This document shows, piece after piece, positions 25,761-37,079 of a stretch of DNA of 64,000 nucleotides. Both the position numbers and the translations under genes were made by a program. The stretch lies in contig FMVK01000003.1 in the NCBI GenBank assembly GCA_900102065.1, forward strand, positions 1 to 64,000. Reading direction: 5' to 3'. Position 1 is the stretch's first letter. Each line of letters opens with the position of its first letter. This stretch comes from Lachnospiraceae bacterium XPB1003. Its GTDB lineage: Bacteria > Bacillota > Clostridia > Lachnospirales > Lachnospiraceae. The notes under the pieces were generated by a model. The model was not told where the DNA came from and ran no database searches. It saw only the letters and a list, made by a program, of their open reading frames with translations.

Positions 25761-25846
25761 ACTAAAGTTTGAGATGCTTATGGTTTACATAAGCAATGAT
25801 TTATAAAGAAAGCTGATAAAAGTAACAAAAAGCAATACAGGATTTA

Positions 25847-28800
25847 ATGAAGAAAAAGAACGAAATAGAATTTCTTGATATAGATGAAGAGGGACTCACG
25901 GGAAGACTGGGTGATACTGATCTCCTTACAGCCGTGAGAGATGCCGATCCCATGGAAGAGTACGGTGACGAGGATTATCCCGAGGACAGCTATGTCGATG
26001 AGGATTATCCGGAAGAAGACTATCCTGAGGATGGCGGTGAGATGTCGTATGCAGAGAGCTCTGCGTTAGGAAGCTCTGCATTAGGAAGCTCTGCATTAGG
26101 AAGCTCTGCTTCGTGCGCTGATGATAATAAGATACGCATCAGGCTGTCTTCTGCCGAGCCTGTGAAGGTTAAAGATGCTGAGGAATATGCGTCGCCCGAA
26201 GAAGGCTTTACTGAAGAAGTAGGTCTCGGAGAGGGATTCACTGAAGAGGTAGGTCTCGGAGAAGGCTTTACCGAGGAAATCGGTCTCGAAGAAGGTTTCA
26301 CCGAAGAAATCCGTATCGCGGATGGCTTGACGGAAGAGATAGAAGCTCCCGTAGTTGAGGAGAATGAGGGCAAGCAGGTTCTCTTCGTAAGCAGGCCGGC
26401 GGAAAAAAAGGCGGCTGACAGGGAAGCTTCGGACAGAGAAGCTCCGGAAGACAGGACTTTGGACAGAAGGGTTTCTCATAAGAAGAATGTCGATAAAAAA
26501 GCCGCAGACAAGAAAGCCGCAGATAAAAAGTCTGCCGACAAAAAGGCAGCAGAGAAAAAAGCTTCCGACAAAAAGGCCGCGAAGAAAAAAGAGGCTGATA
26601 AAAAAGCTTCAGACAAAAAATCTGCTCAGGGCAAGAATCGTTCAGACAAAGAGCACCCGGGTAAGCAGCTTTCCGACAGGGATCCCGCAGCGGATACCAC
26701 CGATGAGAACAGGTTCCGGGCAATAATATCCTCTTTGGATGCAATATTTAAAGAGGATAAAAAATTAATTATTACAGTGGCTGCTGTTTTGGCGGCGGCT
26801 GTTGTATTGCTTGTTATCATCCTCGGTTCAATGCCTAAGAAGAAGGGCGTATCCGAGGAGCTGGTTGCGGTAGGAGAGAAGCTTCAGACTCTGGGAGTTG
26901 CCGGAGAATCGGGGCTCCTGGCTATAGCTGATAACAGACTGGCTGCAAGGATCGCAGCAGAGGAGGCAGAGGCCGCGGAGCTTGCCAGACAGCAGGAAGA
27001 AGAGCGGATCGCAGCTAGCACGAAGACGGTCAGACTGACTTTTACATCATTGCAAAAGGACCTTAAGGTTAAGTTCTTGGATGCTTCCGGCGGCGGACTG
27101 ATCGGGGATTCTGCTTTTTCCGTAAAGCTGACATCCAAGAACGGCAAGGACATAGAGCTTAAGGATGATGACAGTGACGGTATCATCTACAAGGACGGAC
27201 TTGATGCAGGCGAATACAGCGTCTATGCGGAGGCGCCCGAAGGATATGAATTCCAGGATTATGCCGATACGGTGACAGTAAAGGACAAGATCGTCTACAA
27301 GCAGATCGATGTCACTGAGGAGATCAAGAAGGAAACCGAAGTCAATGTGGCCAAGGAAGATACCGGAGCCAATAATGCGGCACAGGTAGTTGAGGAGACA
27401 CCCACGATCCAGGATACGGTTGAATGGGTGGAATCTTCCAGGACACTTAAGGACGGCAAGTCCGAATACGAGGAGATCGATAAAAAGGATATAACAGACC
27501 CTTCATCGGCTAAGGCGGATGAAGTCTCCGTAGAGAACGGTCTCTATGCGGGAGAGAGAAAGAGGGAATTCTACGCAAGGATCCTTCTTGAACCGGATGG
27601 TGAAGGCAAGGAAGGCGGATCGACCGAGGAGACTAAGCCTACTGAAGAGAGCAAACCTACGGAGGAGAGCAAGCCTACGGAAGAGAGTAAGCCTACCGAA
27701 GAGCCTAAGCCTACTCCGACTCCGACAGAGGAACCTAAGCCTACACCGACCCCGGCACCCACACCTACTCCGGCACCTACGCCGACACCGGCACCTACGC
27801 CGACACCGGCGCCCACACCGACTCCGGTGCCCACGCCGACACCTACGCCGACACCGGCACCCACGCCGACACCGGTACCTACACCGTCACCGTCGGTTCA
27901 GGCCTCGGCCAGCGCTTCGGCTACAGCATCAGCTTCCGTTGCTGCATCTGCTTCGGCAAGTGCGACACCCACTCCCAAGGCAGTGACAGATGAGAAGACA
28001 CTGCTCAAGAGTACCAACGGAAGACAGATCTATGTAAAGGATAACGAGCAGTTCCGTAAAGCCGTATATGCGGATTATTATAAATTCGATAAGTTTTATG
28101 TTGAGGCGGATTCGGTTTATAATTACACCGGATGGCAGACCATAGACGGTAATGTTTATTTCTTTGACAAGAACGGAAATAAAGTCATCGGTGACCAGGT
28201 CATACAGGGTATCAAGTACAGCTTTACATCGGAAGGTATCCTGGCAGCAGACAAGAACGGCATCCTCGGTATTGATGTTTCCAAGTGGAACGGAACCATC
28301 GACTGGAATGCGGTGAAGAATTCCGGTATCAGTTTTGTCATCATACGCTGCGGATACAGAGGCTCTTCAACAGGCGTGCTTGTTGCGGATTCCAAGTTCC
28401 AGAGTAATGTGGCGGGAGCGAGAGCTGCCGGGCTGAAAGTAGGAGCATATTTCTTTACCCAGGCGGTAAATGAAGTGGAAGCGGTAGAGGAAGCATCCAT
28501 GACCCTTTCTCTTATAAAGGGAATGGGAGTCGGATATCCGGTATTCATCGATACCGAGAGAACATCCGGAGGAAACGGAAGAGCTGACGGACTCAGCTCC
28601 GAAGCGAGAACCGTGGTATGCAAAGCCTTCTGCGAGACCATAAGAAGCGGAGGATATACGGCAGGTATCTATGCGTCCAAGGATTGGTACAATAACAACC
28701 TGACATATTCATCGCTTTCGGGATATAAGATCTGGCTTGCACAGTATGCATCGGCGCCTTCCTTCTCGGGCAAGCATGATATGTGGCAGTATACCGCCAA

Positions 28801-28861
28801 GGGAACGGTTCCCGGTATCAGCGGTAAGGTTGATATGAATCTTAGTTATTTAGGTTACTGA
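25847..28861 (+). CDS. Large membrane-anchored GH25 lysozyme with repeat regions
   Basis: 1004 residues. Order: acidic start with LGSSA repeats (about 65-88), 10-residue [10 protein letters not shown] repeats (about 117-165), a lysine-rich KKAADKK tract (about 213-265), one membrane helix (about 306-328), a helical segment, a beta domain (about 395-490), a Thr/Pro tract of TPTPAP units (about 620-680), an ASASAS tract, wall-binding-like repeats ([17 protein letters not shown]) and a GH25 domain from GIDVSKWNG with PVFIDTE as the acid pair. It would cut peptidoglycan outside the cell. About 300 residues stay before the membrane helix, and no signal peptide is seen. Confidence 0.85.
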   Translation: MKKKNEIEFLDIDEEGLTGRLGDTDLLTAVRDADPMEEYGDEDYPEDSYVDEDYPEEDYPEDGGEMSYAESSALGSSALGSSALGSSASCADDNKIRIRLSSAEPVKVKDAEEYASPEEGFTEEVGLGEGFTEEVGLGEGFTEEIGLEEGFTEEIRIADGLTEEIEAPVVEENEGKQVLFVSRPAEKKAADREASDREAPEDRTLDRRVSHKKNVDKKAADKKAADKKSADKKAAEKKASDKKAAKKKEADKKASDKKSAQGKNRSDKEHPGKQLSDRDPAADTTDENRFRAIISSLDAIFKEDKKLIITVAAVLAAAVVLLVIILGSMPKKKGVSEELVAVGEKLQTLGVAGESGLLAIADNRLAARIAAEEAEAAELARQQEEERIAASTKTVRLTFTSLQKDLKVKFLDASGGGLIGDSAFSVKLTSKNGKDIELKDDDSDGIIYKDGLDAGEYSVYAEAPEGYEFQDYADTVTVKDKIVYKQIDVTEEIKKETEVNVAKEDTGANNAAQVVEETPTIQDTVEWVESSRTLKDGKSEYEEIDKKDITDPSSAKADEVSVENGLYAGERKREFYARILLEPDGEGKEGGSTEETKPTEESKPTEESKPTEESKPTEEPKPTPTPTEEPKPTPTPAPTPTPAPTPTPAPTPTPAPTPTPVPTPTPTPTPAPTPTPVPTPSPSVQASASASATASASVAASASASATPTPKAVTDEKTLLKSTNGRQIYVKDNEQFRKAVYADYYKFDKFYVEADSVYNYTGWQTIDGNVYFFDKNGNKVIGDQVIQGIKYSFTSEGILAADKNGILGIDVSKWNGTIDWNAVKNSGISFVIIRCGYRGSSTGVLVADSKFQSNVAGARAAGLKVGAYFFTQAVNEVEAVEEASMTLSLIKGMGVGYPVFIDTERTSGGNGRADGLSSEARTVVCKAFCETIRSGGYTAGIYASKDWYNNNLTYSSLSGYKIWLAQYASAPSFSGKHDMWQYTAKGTVPGISGKVDMNLSYLGY

Positions 28862-28884
28862 AGATAAAAACGGAGGAAATTACA

Positions 28885-29982
28885 ATGAAGACTTATCTTG
28901 TAACAGGTGGTGCGGGCTTTATCGGCTCAAATTACATTCATTACATGTTCAAAAAATACGGCGATGATATCCGTATCATCAATGTGGATTCCCTTACATA
29001 TGCGGGAAATCTTGAGAACTTAAGAGACATCGAGGGACGCGACAATTACACTTTTGTTAAAGCTGACATCACCGATAAGGATGCCATCAGCAAGATCTTT
29101 GCGGAAAACGAGATCGACAGAGTAGTTCACTTCGCGGCTGAAAGCCATGTCGACAGAAGTATCAAGAATCCCGAAGTCTTCATCAAGACCAACGTATACG
29201 GAACAGGCGTAATGCTCAACTGCGCAAAGGCAGCATGGGAAGTTAAGGATGGTCCGGATCCGCTGGGCAACTACAAGCCTGACAAGAAGTTCCTTCATGT
29301 ATCTACAGATGAAGTCTACGGTTCACTTCCCGAGGGTGACGGCTACTTCTATGAGACGACTCCTTATTCACCGCACTCACCTTATTCGGCAAGTAAGGCA
29401 GGTTCCGATATGCTTGTAAAGGCATATATGGATACATATCATTTCCCTGCCAACATAACAAACTGCTCCAATAACTACGGACCTTACCAGTTCCCCGAGA
29501 AGCTGATCCCTCTTATCATCAACAATGCACTTCATGGCAAGAAGCTTCCCGTATACGGCGACGGTAAGAATGTAAGAGACTGGTTATATGTTGAAGATCA
29601 TGCCAAGGCTATCGATATGGTCCAGGAGAAGGGCAGACTGGGCGAGACCTACAACGTAGGCGGACATAATGAAAAGCAGAATATCGAGATCATCAAGATA
29701 ATCCTCGAGACCTTAAGAGAGATGCTTCCCGACAGTGATCCCAGAAAGGCAAATATCACAGAAGATCTCATTACATATGTTGAGGACCGCAAGGGCCATG
29801 ACAGAAGATATGCCATCGCTCCGGACAAGATCAAGAGCGAGATCGGATGGGAGCCCGAGACCATGTTCAAGGACGGTATCAAGCTTACCATCAAGTGGTA
29901 TTTTGAGCACGAAGACTGGATGAAGAATGTGACCAGCGGAGATTATCAGAACTACTACGAATCCATGTATAAGAACAGATAA
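28885..29982 (+). CDS. rfbB: dTDP-glucose 4,6-dehydratase
   Basis: 365 residues, full length. Second step of dTDP-L-rhamnose synthesis. NAD loop [10 protein letters not shown] at 7-16, [10 protein letters not shown] with the catalytic T-D-E, and Y167-x3-K171 in [15 protein letters not shown] before the ATG. Followed after 10 bases by rfbA, clearly one operon; the flanking GH25 genes share its direction. Confidence 0.95.
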   Translation: MKTYLVTGGAGFIGSNYIHYMFKKYGDDIRIINVDSLTYAGNLENLRDIEGRDNYTFVKADITDKDAISKIFAENEIDRVVHFAAESHVDRSIKNPEVFIKTNVYGTGVMLNCAKAAWEVKDGPDPLGNYKPDKKFLHVSTDEVYGSLPEGDGYFYETTPYSPHSPYSASKAGSDMLVKAYMDTYHFPANITNCSNNYGPYQFPEKLIPLIINNALHGKKLPVYGDGKNVRDWLYVEDHAKAIDMVQEKGRLGETYNVGGHNEKQNIEIIKIILETLREMLPDSDPRKANITEDLITYVEDRKGHDRRYAIAPDKIKSEIGWEPETMFKDGIKLTIKWYFEHEDWMKNVTSGDYQNYYESMYKNR

Positions 29983-29992
29983 GGAGTTTGAG

Positions 29993-30862
29993 ATGAAGGG
30001 AATAATTTTAGCCGGAGGTTCCGGTACAAGACTCTATCCTCTTACCAAAGCCGTATCAAAGCAGATCATGCCTGTCTACGACAAACCCATGATCTACTAT
30101 CCGCTTTCGATCCTTATGCTTGCGGGTATCAGTGAGGTGCTTATCATATCAACACCCAGAGATCTGCCGGTGTTCAAGGAGCTCCTCTCAGACGGATCGC
30201 AGCTCGGAATGAAATTTTCCTATGCGATCCAGGAACAGCCCAGAGGACTTGCGGATGCATTCATCATCGGTGCGGACTTTATCGGAAACGATTCCGTATG
30301 CCTCATACTTGGCGACAATATCTTCTACGGACAGAGCTTTTCTAAGCTCCTCAGAGAAGTGGCTTCAAGAGATAAGGGTGCTACCATTTTCGGCTATTAT
30401 GTGCGTGATCCCAGAGAGTACGGCGTGGTTGAATTCGATGAGAACGGCATGGCTCTTTCCATCGAGGAAAAGCCCGAGAATCCCAAGAGTAATTACGCAG
30501 TTCCCGGATTGTATTTCTATGACAATGATGTAGTGGAGATCGCAAAGAACGTGAAGCCCTCAGCAAGAGGAGAGATCGAGATCACCAGCATCAACAACGA
30601 ATACTTAAGGCGCGGAACACTTCGCGTGGAAACTCTCGGAAGAGGTTTTGCATGGCTTGATACGGGAAATCATGATGCCCTTCTTGATGCGGCGGATTTC
30701 GTTGCTGCTTTCCAGAAGAGACAGGGACTTTATATTTCCTGCATAGAAGAGATCGCTTACAAGAGAGGCTTTATCACCAAGGAGCAGCTGCTTGAACTTG
30801 CCAAGCCTCTTATGAAGACCGACTACGGCAAATATCTTACAGAGGTAGCGAATGGACTCTAA
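29993..30862 (+). CDS. rfbA: Glucose-1-phosphate thymidylyltransferase
   Basis: 289 residues. It makes dTDP-glucose from glucose-1-phosphate and dTTP, the first step of the rhamnose pathway. Nucleotide loop [11 protein letters not shown] at 8-18, [25 protein letters not shown] and [16 protein letters not shown] are all present. AAGGAG before the ATG. It overlaps the next GH25 gene by 11 bases. Confidence 0.96.
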   Translation: MKGIILAGGSGTRLYPLTKAVSKQIMPVYDKPMIYYPLSILMLAGISEVLIISTPRDLPVFKELLSDGSQLGMKFSYAIQEQPRGLADAFIIGADFIGNDSVCLILGDNIFYGQSFSKLLREVASRDKGATIFGYYVRDPREYGVVEFDENGMALSIEEKPENPKSNYAVPGLYFYDNDVVEIAKNVKPSARGEIEITSINNEYLRRGTLRVETLGRGFAWLDTGNHDALLDAADFVAAFQKRQGLYISCIEEIAYKRGFITKEQLLELAKPLMKTDYGKYLTEVANGL

Positions 30863-32087
30863 GGTCAAAGCTTTGGCTGTACTTGCAGCGCTTAGCGTGA
30901 CCACTCTCGCATTGCTGCTTGTATGGTATACAAACGGCAGCGGAAAGATCGGTGGCGGTTCCGGTGTCGCGGCAACCGAAAGCGTACCGGCTCAGCCCGA
31001 GGCGAACGGATACAGGGATTTCCTCAAAGATGATACATTCTTTGATCCCGAGACTAAGAGCAGTGTCCTTATGGAGACGAAGGAAATCACTCCGAGACTC
31101 TACATGCAGGCAGATAGTGTCATGAAGGACATAAGAGTCTGCATAACGGGAGAGGACGGTACTCCTGTTAAAGGATATTCGTTTTATATCAATATAGACG
31201 GACTGGGTGAATTCAAGGATCTGGATAAGGACGGAATGATATATGTGCCGGATCTTAAAGCGGGCGACTATTTTGTCCAGCTGGAGAATGAACCCGGATT
31301 CGTGGTTCCCGACGAGCCCATGCGTGTGGCTGTGAGGGATCAGCTGGAATATGAAGTCATAGGAGATATATCGCTTTATATTCACAGCGAAGACGAGATA
31401 GATGAAGCTGCGGAAGATACTGAGATTCCCGGAGCCTCCGACGATACTGATGAGACTGAGGTCAAGACCAAGTGGGAAGGCACCGATGCGGCTTTCGGAA
31501 TAGATGTATCAAAGTGGCAAAAAGAGATAGACTGGCAGAAGGTGGCCGACTCCGGCGTTGATTTTGCCATCATCAGATGCGGCTACAGAGGTTCCTCGAG
31601 CGGTTATCTCATTGAGGACAAGTGCTTTAAGAAGAACCTTGAAGGTGCCAAGGCTGCAGGTATAAAAGTGGGAGTGTATTTCTTCTCCCAGGCGGTATCG
31701 GAAGTGGAAGCCGTTGAAGAAGCATCCATGGTGGTTACACTTTTGGACGGAGCAAAACTCGATTATCCCATTTTCATCGATACCGAGTCCGCAGGCGGCA
31801 ACGGAAGAGCAGACGGACTGAATGCGGCAGACAGGACGGCAGTGTTGAAAGCGTTCTGCGAGACCATTGATAATTCGGGATATCACAGCGGTATCTATGC
31901 AAGCCGCTGCTGGTATTATGAAAGATTAAATGACGGCGAGCTGACTGATATAACCCACTGGGTTGCCGAGTACAGAAAGAACCCTTTGTATAAAGGCGAA
32001 TTTGCACTGTGGCAGTATACGTCATCCGGCGTCATAGACGGGATCAATACCAGAGTGGATCTTGATCTTGTATGGAACGGAAATTGA
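30852..32087 (+). CDS. GH25 lysozyme with N-terminal membrane anchor
   Basis: 411 residues. A membrane helix at about 7-25 ([19 protein letters not shown]) acts as signal anchor. A beta domain (about 90-180, [16 protein letters not shown]) resembles that of the larger GH25 protein at 25847. The GH25 domain starts at [14 protein letters not shown] and has PIFIDTES as acid pair. It likely trims peptidoglycan outside the membrane. Starting inside rfbA and lying before rfbC, it is locked into the rhamnose operon, which suggests joint control of wall opening and wall polysaccharide supply. Confidence 0.9.
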   Translation: MDSKVKALAVLAALSVTTLALLLVWYTNGSGKIGGGSGVAATESVPAQPEANGYRDFLKDDTFFDPETKSSVLMETKEITPRLYMQADSVMKDIRVCITGEDGTPVKGYSFYINIDGLGEFKDLDKDGMIYVPDLKAGDYFVQLENEPGFVVPDEPMRVAVRDQLEYEVIGDISLYIHSEDEIDEAAEDTEIPGASDDTDETEVKTKWEGTDAAFGIDVSKWQKEIDWQKVADSGVDFAIIRCGYRGSSSGYLIEDKCFKKNLEGAKAAGIKVGVYFFSQAVSEVEAVEEASMVVTLLDGAKLDYPIFIDTESAGGNGRADGLNAADRTAVLKAFCETIDNSGYHSGIYASRCWYYERLNDGELTDITHWVAEYRKNPLYKGEFALWQYTSSGVIDGINTRVDLDLVWNGN

Positions 32088-32112
32088 ATCAATAAAAAAG
32101 GAGAAACATATA

Positions 32113-32679
32113 ATGGGAAAGATTACGGTTGAAACCTGCGAGATTGAAGGACTTAAGGTCATAACACCGAAGGTATTCGAGGACAAGCGCGGATATTTTA
32201 TGGAGACCTATAATTACAACGATTTTAAGGAGGCAGGTATCCCTGAAGTATTTGTTCAGGACAATCAGTCCGCTTCATCAAAGGGCGTTCTCAGAGGCCT
32301 TCATTTCCAGAAGAAGTTCCCTCAGGACAAGCTTGTAAGAGTGATAAAGGGTGAAGTGTTCGATGTTGCAGTGGATCTTCGCGAAGGTTCAGCTACTTTC
32401 GGACAGTGGTACGGCGTAAGACTTTCCGAGGAGAATAAGAAGCAGTTCTTCATCCCGAAGAATTTCGCACACGGCTTCCTTGTTCTTTCCGACTATGCAG
32501 AGTTCTGCTATAAGTGCACGGATTTCTATCATCCCGAAGACGAGGGCGGTATCGCTTACAATGATCCCGAGATCGGCGTGAAGTGGCCTGTTCCGGATGA
32601 CTTTGAATTCATTCTTTCCGAGAAGGATACCAATCGCACATCATTTTCCGATTATAAAAAAGAGCACGGAATGATCTGA
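32113..32679 (+). CDS. rfbC: dTDP-4-dehydrorhamnose 3,5-epimerase
   Basis: 188 residues, full length. Third step of dTDP-rhamnose synthesis. Cupin fold with FEDKRGYFMETYN, SSKGVLRGLHFQ (catalytic His), LVRVIKGEVFDVAVDLR and IPKNFAHGFLVLSD. AAAGGAGAAAC before ATG 32113 sets the start. The reductase for the last step (rfbD) is not in this window. Confidence 0.95.
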   Translation: MGKITVETCEIEGLKVITPKVFEDKRGYFMETYNYNDFKEAGIPEVFVQDNQSASSKGVLRGLHFQKKFPQDKLVRVIKGEVFDVAVDLREGSATFGQWYGVRLSEENKKQFFIPKNFAHGFLVLSDYAEFCYKCTDFYHPEDEGGIAYNDPEIGVKWPVPDDFEFILSEKDTNRTSFSDYKKEHGMI

Positions 32680-32700
32680 TCACTACCTTCGGAGTTCATA

Positions 32701-35028
32701 ATGGACAGCAGATACACTTGGGACAGATGGTTTGAAGAAGCCTACCTTAAGCAGAAAAATCTGAACATGAATCTTACCTCCCGCCTGGTGGATGCCGGGA
32801 AACGTAAGGAGGAGACTCATGCGAAGCTTACAAGGATCACGGGCAGTGCACCGTTCCGTATAATAAACAGATTAAAAGGCGTAAAGCCGTCTCAGACGGA
32901 AGCGAACTCTGCAGGCAGCGAGATCGACAAGGCTTATGAGGAGAAGATCGCCTGCAGGCAGGATCTCTATTCCGAGTGGATCTCAAGAAATGAGAAGGCT
33001 GGCTGTAAGAACGAAACCGCATCCGAGAGCGCTTCCGGAGTTGCATCCGGGCAGACTTCGGATCTAAAGATCGTATCATATGAAGAATTCCATAAGATGA
33101 TCTCTGCAGGGGAAGAAGCACGCGGCATACTGCTTGCGGCTTTGGATGTGTCATGTCTTGAAAAAGATGCGGCAGTAACAGCTGCATCCTTTTTTTCGAA
33201 TGATAACGGATCGGATATCTGGACTGCCAATGAAGATATGATCACTGAAGACGGAAGACGTCATGATCCTTTCTTCAAGACTGTAAACGCGCCGGAGACT
33301 ATGCTCGGATACTGCAGCTTCGGCAGCTTCTTCGCAGTCAGGGCAGCTCTTTTCAATGAAGTATTACCCTTATACAAAAAAGTGGCAGACGCACTTGGGC
33401 AGACAGGTGCGGATATGACAGACACGGAGGCGGTCTGTCTTTTTATGTTTATCGCATGCGACAACAGATCTGTGGGACTTACGGATCGCATTTTATATCA
33501 TTGCAGACAGGAACTGCCCGGATCATCGGAGAGTGACGGATTTGATTACAGGGATGCCGTGAATTTCTTCGGATACAGTGAGCGGTATGCACTGATCAGG
33601 GCAGCGTTCTTTAAGACTCTGAAGGATATCGAGACCGAAGTATATCGTACTTCCGCAGGCGACGTATACACTGTTTATCCCGTATTTGAAAAATCAAAGA
33701 CACCGAAAGTGTCCGTGATCATCTTATCCAAGGACAATCCGCTGATGCTTGGCTCCTGCATAAAGAGCATACTTGGAAAGACCGATTATCCTGAGTATGA
33801 GATCATCATCGTGGATAACGGAAGTGACAGTGACAACAGGACGAAGATCAGTCATCTGATAGCTTCCTTCTCCGAGAGTTCCGGAAGACACTTTGATTAT
33901 ATATATCACAGAGAAGATTTTAATTTTTCCGCGATGTGTAACAGAGGCGCGGGGGCAGCATCCGGTGAATTGTTATTATTCTTAAATGATGACGTACAGG
34001 TCATAGAAGAGAACTGGATGAAGATAATGGCAGGTACCGCAATGCAGGAGAAGAGCGGCGCTGTAGGTGCGAAGCTCTGGTATCCGGATGATATGAAGAT
34101 CCAGCATGCGGGTATAACGAATCTCACTATCGGACCTGCTCACAAGCTTATCGGATTCCCGGATACAAGGATCTATTACTACGGTGCGGCTGCGCTTCCC
34201 TGCAATATGAGTGCGGTGACAGGTGCTTGTCTGATGATAAGGAAGTCGGTCTTCGAAGAAGCGGGACGCTTTGATGAAGATCTTCCCGTTGAATATAACG
34301 ACGTGGATCTTTGCTTTACGCTGATCGAGAAGGGATATCGGAATATTGAACGCAATGATGCGGTCCTTCTTCATCTTGAATCCGCAAGCAGAGGACAGGA
34401 GCCGGAATCCATAGGCAAGGCGGCAAGGCTCATTCAGGTGCAAAAGAAGCTTTATGAAAAGCATAAGAGCTTTGAAGGATCGGATCCTTATTACAGTCAC
34501 AACCTGTCCGGGGATTCATCATCATATATCCTGAATGTGATATTTGATGCGGATGATCCTAATAAGAAAAGCGCTGTTACTAAGATCGATGACAAAGAAA
34601 AGAAAAACTATTCCTCACTCTTAAATGGGGCAAATGAATCGGCTCTGAAATGTACTGTGGAATTTGCGGATATCCAGAAGAGGAACAGGAATGATAAATG
34701 TCCCGTGCTTTGCGTAAGAGGCTGGGCTTATGTTCAGGGAAAAGATAACGCATGCTTTGACGAGTTCGGCAAGAGCCTGATCCTTATTTCGGAAGATGGA
34801 ACGGAATGCTTACGTGTAAGCCTGTTCGAAAAATACAGACCCGATGCGCAAAAGGTTATGTACAGCGAGAAGAATATCGCACTGTCGGGATTTGCGGGAA
34901 GGCTTGATACTGCTGATATCAAACAGGGAAAGTACCGCATACTTATCGAATATACGGATAAGACTAACGGACAAAAATACATCGCGGTTTCCGATAAGGA
35001 GCTGGGGAACCCGGGAACCGTAAGATAG
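32701..35028 (+). CDS. Large GT2 glycosyltransferase
   Basis: 775 residues. The first 330 residues form a helical and poorly conserved region with an incomplete glycosyltransferase look (IRAAFFKTLKDIE). A canonical GT2 domain spans about 335-570: VSVIILSKDNPLML, IIIVDNGSDS, LLFLNDDVQV (metal motif) and YNDVDLCFTLIEKGYRNI. A beta-rich domain of 120 residues ends the protein. Cytoplasmic; adds sugars to a lipid-linked chain, perhaps rhamnose given the neighbours. CGGAG upstream is a fair ribosome site. Confidence 0.85.
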   Translation: MDSRYTWDRWFEEAYLKQKNLNMNLTSRLVDAGKRKEETHAKLTRITGSAPFRIINRLKGVKPSQTEANSAGSEIDKAYEEKIACRQDLYSEWISRNEKAGCKNETASESASGVASGQTSDLKIVSYEEFHKMISAGEEARGILLAALDVSCLEKDAAVTAASFFSNDNGSDIWTANEDMITEDGRRHDPFFKTVNAPETMLGYCSFGSFFAVRAALFNEVLPLYKKVADALGQTGADMTDTEAVCLFMFIACDNRSVGLTDRILYHCRQELPGSSESDGFDYRDAVNFFGYSERYALIRAAFFKTLKDIETEVYRTSAGDVYTVYPVFEKSKTPKVSVIILSKDNPLMLGSCIKSILGKTDYPEYEIIIVDNGSDSDNRTKISHLIASFSESSGRHFDYIYHREDFNFSAMCNRGAGAASGELLLFLNDDVQVIEENWMKIMAGTAMQEKSGAVGAKLWYPDDMKIQHAGITNLTIGPAHKLIGFPDTRIYYYGAAALPCNMSAVTGACLMIRKSVFEEAGRFDEDLPVEYNDVDLCFTLIEKGYRNIERNDAVLLHLESASRGQEPESIGKAARLIQVQKKLYEKHKSFEGSDPYYSHNLSGDSSSYILNVIFDADDPNKKSAVTKIDDKEKKNYSSLLNGANESALKCTVEFADIQKRNRNDKCPVLCVRGWAYVQGKDNACFDEFGKSLILISEDGTECLRVSLFEKYRPDAQKVMYSEKNIALSGFAGRLDTADIKQGKYRILIEYTDKTNGQKYIAVSDKELGNPGTVR

Positions 35029-35049
35029 TTGAAAGGCATATATACATAT

Positions 35050-37020
35050 ATGGAAGACGATTACAGAACACTTTATCGTGAAGAAGCTAAGAAGACAGAT
35101 AAGCTTAAAGCACGTATAGAAGCGGAGAATGCAGAGGCTGATGAGTATCAGTCCGGGCTTGATGCCATCAAGAACGGGAGACTCTGGAAGATCAGCGCAC
35201 CTGCAAGGTCTGCCATCCACTGGATGCAACGTACCAAGGACAGGGTGGCCAGATACGGTTCTCCACGCGGCATAGCAAGAAAGATTTCTGCCAAATCAAT
35301 AGAAAGAAAAGCAAGATTAAAGCACGGGACATTAAGCTTCCCGGATGCTGCGGAACGTGAGAGACAGTCTTCGGAAGTTTTTCCGAAGAAGGTATTGTTT
35401 AGCCTCCTGGTGCCTTTATATAACACACCTGAGAAGTTCCTGCGTGAGATGATCGAATCCGTAACAGCCCAGACCTACGGTAACTGGCAGTTATGTCTTG
35501 CGGATGGGTCTGATGCAGAGCATGCATCGGTGGGTGAGATATGCATGCAGTATGCGAAGAAGGATGAAAGGATATGCTACAGGAAGCTTGAAAAGAATGA
35601 AGGCATTTCCGGGAATACCAACGAATGTCTGAAAGATGCAAAGGGAGATTACATCGGTCTCTTCGACCATGATGATATACTTCACCCCGCTGCACTTTAC
35701 GAATATATGAAGCGCATCTGTGAAGAGGACGCGGATTATATCTATTGTGACGAGACTACATTTCAGGGAAACAAGAGTATCGATCATATGATAACTCTTC
35801 ATTTCAAACCTGATTTTGCACCGGACAATCTGAGAGCGAATAATTACATATGTCACTTCAGCGTATTTAAGAGAGAGCTGTTAGAAGGGACAGAGCTTTT
35901 CAGATCACAGTTTGACGGCAGCCAGGATCACGATATGATACTGAGACTCACCGCAGCTGCAAAGCATGTGTCACATGTTCCCAAGATCCTATATTACTGG
36001 AGGTCTCATGCAGGTTCCGTTGCAGCCGATATAAGCGCAAAGACATATGCCATAGATGCTGCGAAGGGAGCCGTTGCGGATCATTTAACGAAATTGGGAA
36101 TGGAGAACTTCGAGATCAGCAGTACCAAAGCTTTCGAGACCATATTCAGGATAAGATACGAGATCACGGAGAATCCGCTTATCTCGATCATCATACCCAA
36201 TAAGGATCACATTGATGATCTGAGGCGTCTGATCACATCCATACTGGAGAAGTCCACATATGATAATTATGAGATCATAGTTGTGGAGAATAATTCGGAA
36301 AAAAGCGATACCTTTGCATATTACGAGGAGATCAAAAAAGCCGATCCCGACAGGATAAAAGTCGTAAAGTATGACGGCGGTTTTAATTTTTCGGCCATAT
36401 GCAATCTGGGTGTGAAGAACTCCAAGGGTAAGTATGTTCTGCTGCTCAACAATGATACGGAAGTGATATCCGTTAACTGGCTGGAAGAGCTGTTAATGTA
36501 TGCGCAGCGGGGGGATGTGGGAGCAGTGGGAGCCAAGCTTCTCTATCCCGACAGGACAATACAGCATGCAGGCGTTGTGATAGGTCTTGGTGCTCACAGG
36601 ACAGCGGGACATGTTCATTACAGATGTGCCGATACCAATTTCGGATATATGGGCAGACTATGCTACGCTCAGAACTTTACTGCGGTAACCGGTGCCTGTC
36701 TCATGGTTTCCAGAGAAAAGTATGATGAAGTGGGCGGACTGGATGAAGGATTCGCAGTTGCTCTCAATGATGTGGACTTCTGTCTGAAGCTTAGAGAAAA
36801 GGGCTATGTGAACGTATGGACACCTTTCTGCGAGCTGTTCCATTATGAGTCTGCATCAAGAGGCTCGGATGTGGAGAAGCCCGATCCCGAAAAGGCTGCG
36901 CGCTATGACAGGGAAGCGGAGCATTTCCGGGAAAAATGGAAGGATGAACTTGCTGCGGGAGACCCGTATTTCAACATCAATTTCTCATTAGACCGCAGTG
37001 ACTTCGCGTTGAAAGCATAG
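35050..37020 (+). CDS. Bifunctional GT2 glycosyltransferase (two GT-A domains)
   Basis: 656 residues. After an N-terminal coiled region there are two GT2 domains: the first from FSLLVPLYNTPEKFL with GLFDHDDIL, the second from ISIIIPNKDHIDDL with VLLLNNDTEV and ALNDVDFCLKLREKGYVN. Two active sites suggest that it makes two kinds of linkage or alternates them, as in rhamnan and O-antigen synthesis. TTG 35029, right after the previous stop, is another possible start; GAAAGG sits between the two. Confidence 0.85.
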   Translation: MEDDYRTLYREEAKKTDKLKARIEAENAEADEYQSGLDAIKNGRLWKISAPARSAIHWMQRTKDRVARYGSPRGIARKISAKSIERKARLKHGTLSFPDAAERERQSSEVFPKKVLFSLLVPLYNTPEKFLREMIESVTAQTYGNWQLCLADGSDAEHASVGEICMQYAKKDERICYRKLEKNEGISGNTNECLKDAKGDYIGLFDHDDILHPAALYEYMKRICEEDADYIYCDETTFQGNKSIDHMITLHFKPDFAPDNLRANNYICHFSVFKRELLEGTELFRSQFDGSQDHDMILRLTAAAKHVSHVPKILYYWRSHAGSVAADISAKTYAIDAAKGAVADHLTKLGMENFEISSTKAFETIFRIRYEITENPLISIIIPNKDHIDDLRRLITSILEKSTYDNYEIIVVENNSEKSDTFAYYEEIKKADPDRIKVVKYDGGFNFSAICNLGVKNSKGKYVLLLNNDTEVISVNWLEELLMYAQRGDVGAVGAKLLYPDRTIQHAGVVIGLGAHRTAGHVHYRCADTNFGYMGRLCYAQNFTAVTGACLMVSREKYDEVGGLDEGFAVALNDVDFCLKLREKGYVNVWTPFCELFHYESASRGSDVEKPDPEKAARYDREAEHFREKWKDELAAGDPYFNINFSLDRSDFALKA

Positions 37021-37079
37021 GTTTTCGGTGATAAAATTGTAAATTGTAAGTGCTTTATTTAATTTGGAAGGAGATAACT

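Noticed and set aside
27571-27864. Gly/Val-rich minus-strand ORF
   Set aside because: It mirrors the Thr/Pro repeat of the GH25 gene and has no start signal.
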